NCBI RefSeq assembly: GCF_025567405.1
Contig: NZ_JAOQKJ010000006.1
Location: forward strand, 181,951 to 245,950
Length of the DNA: 64,000 bases
Direction: 5' to 3'
From: Suilimivivens aceti
GTDB taxonomy: Bacteria > Bacillota > Clostridia > Lachnospirales > Lachnospiraceae
The notes beneath the pieces are model-generated. The model was not told where the DNA came from, did no database searches, and was given only the letters and a program-made list of their open reading frames with translations. The translations under genes and the position numbers were made by a program. Of the stretch, positions 59,125-64,000 are shown one piece after another; position 1 is the first letter of the stretch, and each line of letters starts with the position of its first letter.

Positions 59125-59886
59125 ATGTCTGCAATATTAGATGTACAGAATTTGAGTATCTCCTTTGGAGGGCTGCATGCAGTAGATGATTTTCATATTA
59201 CAATTGAAAAGGGACAGCTCTATGGACTGATCGGACCGAACGGTGCCGGTAAGACAACGGTATTTAATCTTCTGACGGGGGTTTATAAGCCCGATGAAGG
59301 GATTATCAGACTGGATGGGCAGGATATTACAGGCCGCAGCACGATAGAAGTAAATATGGCAGGGGTTGCCAGAACTTTTCAGAATATCAGGTTGTTTAAG
59401 AATCTTTCAGTACTGGATAATGTTAAAGTTGGTCTGCATAATCATTTCCGGTATTCTACGCTGGAGGGGATGCTGCGTCTTCCCAGATACCATAAAGTAG
59501 AAAAGGAAATGAATGAGCGGGCAATGGAGCTTCTGAAGGTATTTGACCTGGATGGCCAGGCAGATTTCCTTGCATCAAATCTCCCTTATGGAAAACAGCG
59601 TGAACTGGAGATTGCAAGAGCACTTGCCACACAGCCAAAGCTTCTGCTCCTGGATGAGCCTGCAGCGGGCATGAACCCGAATGAAACGCAGGATCTGATG
59701 AAAACGATCCGTTTTGTGAGGGATAATTTTGATGTATCGATTCTGCTCATTGAACATGATATGAAGCTTGTTTCCGGTATTTGTGAAAAACTGACAGTTT
59801 TGAATTTTGGCCGTGTGCTTGCACAGGGAGATACCAGTGAAGTGTTAAATAACCCTGAGGTTATTACAGCATATCTTGGTGAATAG
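59125..59886 (+). CDS. livG: Branched-chain amino acid ABC ATPase LivG
   Basis: A 253-residue ATPase. Walker A GPNGAGKTT, the LivG-type signature LPYGKQRELEIARAL, Walker B LLLDEPAAGMNP, and the switch His in LIEHDMK. It starts 1 nt after the livM stop behind AAGGAGG. Confidence 0.95.
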   Translation: MSAILDVQNLSISFGGLHAVDDFHITIEKGQLYGLIGPNGAGKTTVFNLLTGVYKPDEGIIRLDGQDITGRSTIEVNMAGVARTFQNIRLFKNLSVLDNVKVGLHNHFRYSTLEGMLRLPRYHKVEKEMNERAMELLKVFDLDGQADFLASNLPYGKQRELEIARALATQPKLLLLDEPAAGMNPNETQDLMKTIRFVRDNFDVSILLIEHDMKLVSGICEKLTVLNFGRVLAQGDTSEVLNNPEVITAYLGE

Positions 59887-59898
59887 GGGGATAAGGGC

Positions 59899-60609
59899 AT
59901 GGCATTGTTAGAGATAAAAGATCTGGAAGTAAGTTATGGTATAATAAAGGCGATCAAGGGGATATCCTTTGATGTTAACGAAGGAGAGGTCATTGCGCTG
60001 ATCGGAGCAAATGGGGCAGGAAAGACAACGATCCTGCATACGATCACCGGGCTGATCACGGCTGACAGGGGAACTGTGCAGTTTGAAGGTAAGGAAATTA
60101 CTAAAGTACCGGCTCATAAGATTGTAGGAATGGGCATGGCTCATGTGCCGGAAGGAAGAAGAGTATTTGCTAATCTTACAGTATTACAGAATCTGAAGAT
60201 GGGTGCTTATACAAGGAAGGACAAAAATGAAATAGAGAAGACACTGGAAACAGTTTATACGAGATTTCCAAGACTGAAGGAACGTCAGAATCAGATGGCT
60301 GGTACATTGAGTGGTGGTGAGCAGCAGATGCTTGCCATGGGAAGGGCATTGATGTCCCATCCCAAGATCATACTGATGGATGAACCCTCCATGGGACTGT
60401 CACCTATTTTTGTAAATGAGATTTTTGATATCATCCAGAGTGTCAGTGCCAGTGGAACAACAGTACTTCTGGTGGAACAGAATGCCAGGAAAGCACTTTC
60501 CATTGCTGACAGAGCATATGTACTGGAAACAGGAAATGTCGTACTGGAAGGAAAAGCAGATGAACTTCTGCATAATGATGCGATCAAGAAAGCGTATTTA
60601 GGGGAATAG
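59899..60609 (+). CDS. livF: Branched-chain amino acid ABC ATPase LivF
   Basis: A 236-residue ATPase. Walker A GANGAGKTT, signature LSGGEQQMLAMGRAL, Walker B ILMDEPSMGLSP, and LLVEQNARKAL at the switch region. It completes the livHMGF set. No terminator follows; the cytidylate-kinase-like gene starts 17 nt downstream. Confidence 0.95.
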   Translation: MALLEIKDLEVSYGIIKAIKGISFDVNEGEVIALIGANGAGKTTILHTITGLITADRGTVQFEGKEITKVPAHKIVGMGMAHVPEGRRVFANLTVLQNLKMGAYTRKDKNEIEKTLETVYTRFPRLKERQNQMAGTLSGGEQQMLAMGRALMSHPKIILMDEPSMGLSPIFVNEIFDIIQSVSASGTTVLLVEQNARKALSIADRAYVLETGNVVLEGKADELLHNDAIKKAYLGE

Positions 60610-60626
60610 ACAGGGGGAACAGAGTT

Positions 60627-61256
60627 ATGGATAAGAACATTGTAATCACGATTGCCAGACAGTATGGCAGCGGAGGAAGAACGATTGCACAGATGCTTTC
60701 AGAAAGACTGGGGATCCATTATTATGATAAGGAATTATTAAGGCTGGCATCAGAAGACAGCGGGATCAATGAAGATCTGTTCAGAAATGCAGATGAAAAG
60801 ATCAAGAATACAAAGCTGTTCAAGATTGCACACAGTGTATATCATGGAGAACTGATCCCTCCGGAAAGTGAAGATTTTACTTCCATGGAGAACCTGTTCA
60901 ATTATCAGGCAAAGATCATCAAGAAGCTGGCAGAGCAGGACGAATCCTGTATTATTGTTGGCAGATGTGCAGAATATGTACTGAAGGATTATGATAATGT
61001 ACTGAGTGTTTTTATCCATGCACCCAAGGAGTACTGCCTGGAACAGGCAGCCAAGAAGCAGAGCATGAGTCCAAAGGAACTAGAAAAGTATGTTCAAAAG
61101 GTAGATAAGCGCAAAGCAGATTATCACAGGTACTATACCGGACTGGAGTGGACAGATGCGAGGAACTATGATCTTTGTCTTGACAGTTCCAAGCTTGGAT
61201 TTGAAAGATGTGTAGATGAGATCATAGCTTATATGAACGTCAGATTTCAAGACTGA
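60627..61256 (+). CDS. Cytidylate kinase-like protein
   Basis: A 209-residue P-loop protein of the cytidylate-kinase-2 group. The phosphate-binding loop is ARQYGSGGRTIAQ, and YYDKELLRLAS, CIIVGRCAEYVL and VFIHAPKEY follow in the expected order. Many gut Firmicutes have several such genes in addition to the true cmk, so the substrate is uncertain. GGGGGAAC precedes the ATG. It may be co-transcribed with livF. Confidence 0.88.
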   Translation: MDKNIVITIARQYGSGGRTIAQMLSERLGIHYYDKELLRLASEDSGINEDLFRNADEKIKNTKLFKIAHSVYHGELIPPESEDFTSMENLFNYQAKIIKKLAEQDESCIIVGRCAEYVLKDYDNVLSVFIHAPKEYCLEQAAKKQSMSPKELEKYVQKVDKRKADYHRYYTGLEWTDARNYDLCLDSSKLGFERCVDEIIAYMNVRFQD

Positions 61257-61274
61257 TGTAAAGGAATTGGTACT

Positions 61275-61589
61275 GTGATAGAGAAAGATAAGTTTCACAT
61301 TTTTAACTATATAAAAAAAGAAGAGTACTGCGCCAGCATGGATGGTATGAGATATATGCTGAAAAAGCATAAAAAAAAGGTACAGGAAGAGGACAACGAG
61401 GAGGAAAAGGAGATTCTTCTTGTGACGATCTGGCCGGAGCCATGCTGCTATGCCAAAACACCGGAAGAAAAGAAACAGCGGATGGAATTTGATTTTTCTG
61501 CAGATGGGGTGATGGAAGCAGCGGATTGGCTGAACGAACAGTATATGCAGCAGAAGCCTTTGTGGGATCTTTCTAAAAAGCTGGTTTAA
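61275..61589 (+). CDS. Small protein of unknown function
   Basis: A 104-residue soluble protein, basic in the middle and acidic around 37-45, with TIWPEPCCYAKTPEEKK and a C-terminal DGVMEAADWLNEQY. I do not recognise a family. It starts with GTG at 61275, after AAAGGA, 18 nt behind the cytidylate-kinase-like gene, so probably in the same operon. Confidence 0.72.
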   Translation: MIEKDKFHIFNYIKKEEYCASMDGMRYMLKKHKKKVQEEDNEEEKEILLVTIWPEPCCYAKTPEEKKQRMEFDFSADGVMEAADWLNEQYMQQKPLWDLSKKLV

Positions 61590-61617
61590 AATACTGGCAG
61601 GGAATCTGTTTTTTACC

Positions 61618-61647
61618 TTGAAATGTTAACCGAAAATGCTTTATAAT
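61618..61647 (+). promoter_or_regulatory. Promoter before the 97-residue unknown gene
   Basis: TTGAAA (61618-61623) and TATAAT (61642-61647), 18-nt spacer. A second, poorer pair (TTGACA 61658, TACGAT 61681) would start transcription too close to the Shine-Dalgarno. Confidence 0.65.
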
Positions 61648-61706
61648 GAAAAAGCAGTTGACATAAAGCAGGTATGGAAATACGATACAGGACAGGAGAT
61701 GAAGCT

Positions 61707-62000
61707 ATGTCAGCAATTACATTCAGCAATAAAGTATTTGACAGGGAAGTGGCATTTTGCAAGGTGTACAGTCTGGAGAGCAAGGAGAAGCTGGAAAAGC
61801 TGTTTTTGAAAAACAGAATTTCCTATTTTATTGAATGGCAGGATAAGACTCTCTGGCAGCGACTTATGAACAAAGATAAAAGCAAGGAAAAGAATGTTTT
61901 TACGATTCGGATCAATGAAGCGGATGTAGACAAGGCAAGGGATCTGGTCACAGGGCTTGAGTCTGTGAAGATACGTAAGATGGAACCAAATGAAAAATAA
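61707..62000 (+). CDS. Small protein of unknown function (possibly DUF2007-like)
   Basis: A 97-residue protein. The order FCKVYSLESKEKLEKLFLKNRISYFI, then FTIRINEADVDKARDLV, is reminiscent of DUF2007-like signal-transducing proteins, which share a strand, helix and late strand-helix; the match is weak. ATG at 61707 follows AGGAGAT; an in-frame ATG at 61674 lacks a site. Own promoter and terminator, so a single-gene unit. Confidence 0.7.
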   Translation: MSAITFSNKVFDREVAFCKVYSLESKEKLEKLFLKNRISYFIEWQDKTLWQRLMNKDKSKEKNVFTIRINEADVDKARDLVTGLESVKIRKMEPNEK

Positions 62001-62005
62001 AGGAT

Positions 62006-62030
62006 GCCCCGGCTGGTCCGGGGTATTTTT
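62006..62030 (+). terminator. Terminator after the 97-residue unknown gene
   Basis: GCCCCGG (62006-62012) pairs with CCGGGGT (62018-62024) with one G-U, followed by ATTTTT. Confidence 0.85.
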
Positions 62031-62104
62031 GTGCTGCCATGCATATGAAAAAGGGATCCGGTGGATCCTTTTGGATTAAAAGGGTGAAGGATAAGAGGAA
62101 AGCT

Positions 62105-63637
62105 ATGGAAAAGCAGGAAAAAAGAAATTTTAACGGGAAAAAATATCGGGGGAAACAGACTGACAGCAATAAGGGGAAAAAATCCGGGGAAATGAAAAAG
62201 CCTGTACAGAAACAGAAGTCTGTATGTCCGGTATTTGAAAAATGCGGTGGCTGTCAGCTTCTGGATATGCCTTACGAAAAGCAGGTAAAGAAAAAGGAGA
62301 AGCAGCTGCAGGAACAGCTGCGGAGCTTTGGCAGGCTGGAACCGTTTATTGCCATGGAGAATCCACTGCATTATCGGCATAAGGTTAAGGCAACCTTTGG
62401 CAGAGACCAGAAGGGCAACATCATCTCCGGAAATTACAGGGAAGGAACCCATTATTTGGTGCCTGTGGATAACTGTCTTCTGGAAAACGAAAAGGCAGAT
62501 GCCATTATCAGGACAGTCAGAAGTTTGTTAAAATCCTTCAAAATCAAAACTTATGACGAGGATACCGATTATGGACTTCTCCGCCATGTGCTGGTTCGGG
62601 TCGGACATGCCACCGGAGAAATCATGGTTATACTTGTGTTGGCATCACCGGTTCTGCCATCCAAGAACAACTTTGTGAAGGCTTTAAGGAAGGAACATCC
62701 GGAGATCACTACAGTAGTGATCAATGTGAATGATAAACGTACCAGTATGGTGCTTGGAGAGAAGAAAGAACAGGTTATCTACGGCCCCGGTTTTATTCTG
62801 GATAAGCTCTGTGCCAAGACCTTTAAGATTTCTCCCAAGAGCTTTTATCAGGTGAATCCGGTTCAGACAGAAAAGCTTTATGGAAAGGCAATCGAGTATG
62901 CAGGACTGACTGGAAAGGAAAAGGTACTGGACGCATACTGCGGCACTGGTACGATCGGTCTTATTGCTTCTGGTCATGCCAAAGAGGTAATCGGAGTGGA
63001 ACTGAACCGGGATGCGGTAAAGGATGCTGTGATCAATGCCAGACAGAATCAGATATCCAATATTCAATTTTATCAGAATGATGCTGGAGTGTTCATGACA
63101 GAGCTGGCAGAAAAGAATGAAAAAATCGATGTTGTCTTCATGGATCCGCCGAGAAGCGGAAGCAGCGAGGAATTTCTGACCTCCCTGCTCAGACTCTCTC
63201 CCAGGAAAGTGATTTATGTTTCCTGCAATCCAGAAACCCTTGTGAGAGACCTGCAGTTCCTGACAAAGCGCGGATACCGGATGGAGAAGGGCGTGGGAGT
63301 AGATATGTTTCCGATGACGGTACACGTTGAGACGGTTGTCTTGCTTTCCAAGGGTGAGGTCGACTCGAAAAAGATTCGGGTTGAGTTCTCTTTGGAAGAT
63401 ATGGATATGTCCGAATTTCAGGATGGGGCAACCTATCCGCAGATCAAGGAGTATGTGTTGGAGCATACCGGGTTAAAGGTGTCCAACCTCTATATCTCAC
63501 AGATTAAACGAAAATGTGGGATTGGGGTTGGTAAGAACTATAATCTGCCGAAGTCCGAGGATTCCAGACGGCCCCAGTGTCCACCGGAAAAAGAGAAAGC
63601 AATCCGAGAAGCATTCAAATATTTTGGGATGATCTAA
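62105..63637 (+). CDS. rlmD: 23S rRNA (uracil-5-)-methyltransferase, RlmD/RumA type, with C-terminal extension
   Basis: A 510-residue SAM-dependent RNA methylase. A basic N-terminal tail is followed by the iron-sulphur Cys group (Cys41, Cys47, Cys50 in CPVFEKCGGC), the SAM-binding DAYCGTGTIGL, DPPRSGSS, and the catalytic Cys374 in SCNPETLVRDL. The family normally ends near VETVVLLSK (about residue 416). Here 94 more residues follow with different codon use (more TTG, GTT and CGG), ending PQCPPEKEKAIREAFKYF, a sequence type I associate with mobile-element borders. Start at 62105 follows AGAGGAAAG; earlier ATGs lie in the preceding hairpin. Confidence 0.92.
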   Translation: MEKQEKRNFNGKKYRGKQTDSNKGKKSGEMKKPVQKQKSVCPVFEKCGGCQLLDMPYEKQVKKKEKQLQEQLRSFGRLEPFIAMENPLHYRHKVKATFGRDQKGNIISGNYREGTHYLVPVDNCLLENEKADAIIRTVRSLLKSFKIKTYDEDTDYGLLRHVLVRVGHATGEIMVILVLASPVLPSKNNFVKALRKEHPEITTVVINVNDKRTSMVLGEKKEQVIYGPGFILDKLCAKTFKISPKSFYQVNPVQTEKLYGKAIEYAGLTGKEKVLDAYCGTGTIGLIASGHAKEVIGVELNRDAVKDAVINARQNQISNIQFYQNDAGVFMTELAEKNEKIDVVFMDPPRSGSSEEFLTSLLRLSPRKVIYVSCNPETLVRDLQFLTKRGYRMEKGVGVDMFPMTVHVETVVLLSKGEVDSKKIRVEFSLEDMDMSEFQDGATYPQIKEYVLEHTGLKVSNLYISQIKRKCGIGVGKNYNLPKSEDSRRPQCPPEKEKAIREAFKYFGMI

Positions 63638-63661
63638 CATCCAGCAAAGTGGAGGTTTCTT

Positions 63662-63907
63662 ATGGATAGGTTGATTTCTTGTGAGTTCAACATGGATAAT
63701 GCCTGTGTGGAACTGAAATTCTTAGATGGCAGTATGATTGCTATTGATACAATAGCCGTGGAGAATGAGGTTGCTGACAATATGTATCAGCGGTCAGAGC
63801 TGGACTATCTAATCTACAATGACCCGATTGGATATGCAGACCTTGTTTTGAACGGAACCCCCGAAATTTATCTAAAAACTGTAACTGAATGTAAACCCTT
63901 AGATTAA
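63662..63907 (+). CDS. Small DUF6061-like protein
   Basis: An 81-residue acidic protein (LISCEFNMDNACVELKFLDG, then AVENEVADNMYQRSELDYLIYNDP). From memory it resembles a small conserved protein (DUF6061) that often lies at one end of integrative conjugative elements in gut Firmicutes; that family name is a recollection, not a search result. GGAGG precedes the ATG, 24 nt after rlmD. Codon use is unlike the upstream chromosome and like the rlmD extension. Function unknown. Confidence 0.75.
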   Translation: MDRLISCEFNMDNACVELKFLDGSMIAIDTIAVENEVADNMYQRSELDYLIYNDPIGYADLVLNGTPEIYLKTVTECKPLD

Positions 63908-63913
63908 AACTCA

Positions 63914-63949
63914 GCCCTCTGCCTTTTCCTTGGCAGAGGGCCGTTTTTT
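63914..63949 (+). terminator. Terminator after the small DUF6061-like gene
   Basis: GCCCTCTGCC (63914-63923) pairs perfectly with GGCAGAGGGC (63932-63941), followed by CG and six T. Nothing recognisable follows in the last 50 bases. Confidence 0.92.
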
Positions 63950-64000
63950 GCTTAACAGTTATTGGGCATCCCTTAATTGCTCTACAACACTGCATTTCGC

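Noticed and set aside
62049..62074. GGATCC-centred hairpin before rlmD, considered as a second terminator
   Set aside because: The terminator at 62006-62030 already accounts for the stop of transcription; this stem has only a short T run and may be rlmD leader structure.
62684..63466. Minus-strand open frame of 260 codons within rlmD
   Set aside because: Shadow of the methylase gene; no recognisable motif or start signal.

Overview
The window reads as chromosomal DNA of an anaerobic gut Firmicute, most likely Lachnospiraceae and plausibly Blautia or a close relative. The support is a complete-looking anaerobic (cbi-type) cobalamin operon with domain fusions, a Thr T-box leader before thrS, an AUU-started infC behind an rpmI-rplT type leader, a tRNA-Pro without encoded CCA, many DUF families common in this group (DUF975, DUF1540, DUF2812), purine-rich Shine-Dalgarno sites and moderate GC. 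The genus is an inference. Almost all genes are on the + strand; DUF975 (54577-55344) is the only supported minus-strand gene.

Layout. 1-4762: metal efflux, with the 3' part of a copper ATPase carrying a C-terminal HMA domain, then an HMA protein, a Cd/Zn-type ATPase and a CadC/SmtB-like repressor behind a promoter with a clear inverted-repeat operator. 4810-8320: Fe/haem/corrinoid-type ABC importer (lipoprotein, FecCD permease, ATPase). 8422-11311: a SUV3-like DExH helicase overlapping a metallo-beta-lactamase-fold gene. 11354-11944: remains of a hybrid sensor gene. 12026-13030: PadR regulator and DUF2812 membrane protein behind an array of TATATCG half-sites. 13144-29165: cobalamin operon (cbiD, F, G, H, cbiJ-E-T, cbiA-cobT, cobU, cobS, a short CobU-like gene, cobC, cbiB, cobD, cbiP-cbiC, a MetH-activation-like gene, cobA), tightly packed and mostly joined by 4-nt stop/start overlaps. 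29245-30552: PAS-PAS-GGDEF protein. 30562-33535: TrpXYZ-type ABC importer. 33634-36493: FUSC-HAD fusion, TetR regulator and a membrane-anchored methyltransferase sharing a palindrome with the regulator. 36630-37195: SEC-C protein. 37230-41489: Thr T-box, small membrane protein, thrS and a GT39-like glycosyltransferase. 41464-49176: type IV pilus-like assembly locus with its own pilin promoter. 49236-50400: DUF1540 protein and a lipoprotein. 50410-51852: infC-rpmI-rplT. 51875-54574: pepD and an AI-2E family transporter, convergent with DUF975. 55533-55694: tRNA-Pro(AGG). 55799-60609: livKHMGF branched-chain amino acid importer, followed by a cytidylate-kinase-like gene and two small unknown genes. 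62105-63949: RlmD-type rRNA methyltransferase with a foreign-looking C-terminal extension, then a small protein of the kind seen at conjugative-element borders.

Working together. The cobalamin genes cover most steps from cobalt-precorrin-3/4 to adenosylcobalamin, but no cobaltochelatase, CbiL or cobalt transporter is present, so those must lie elsewhere. The pilus locus has an assembly ATPase, platform, PilM-PilN fusion, PilO-like protein and several pilin-like proteins, but no retraction ATPase or prepilin peptidase. Its ATPase has paired MshEN motifs that suggest c-di-GMP control; a diguanylate cyclase gene is present 15 kb upstream. I found no CRISPR array, rRNA gene, insertion sequence or phage gene. 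The strongest candidates for something under-described are the PilM-PilN pilus locus beside a glycosyltransferase, the MetH-activation-like protein and short CobU-like protein in the cobalamin operon, the TetR/methyltransferase pair, and the SUV3-like helicase.
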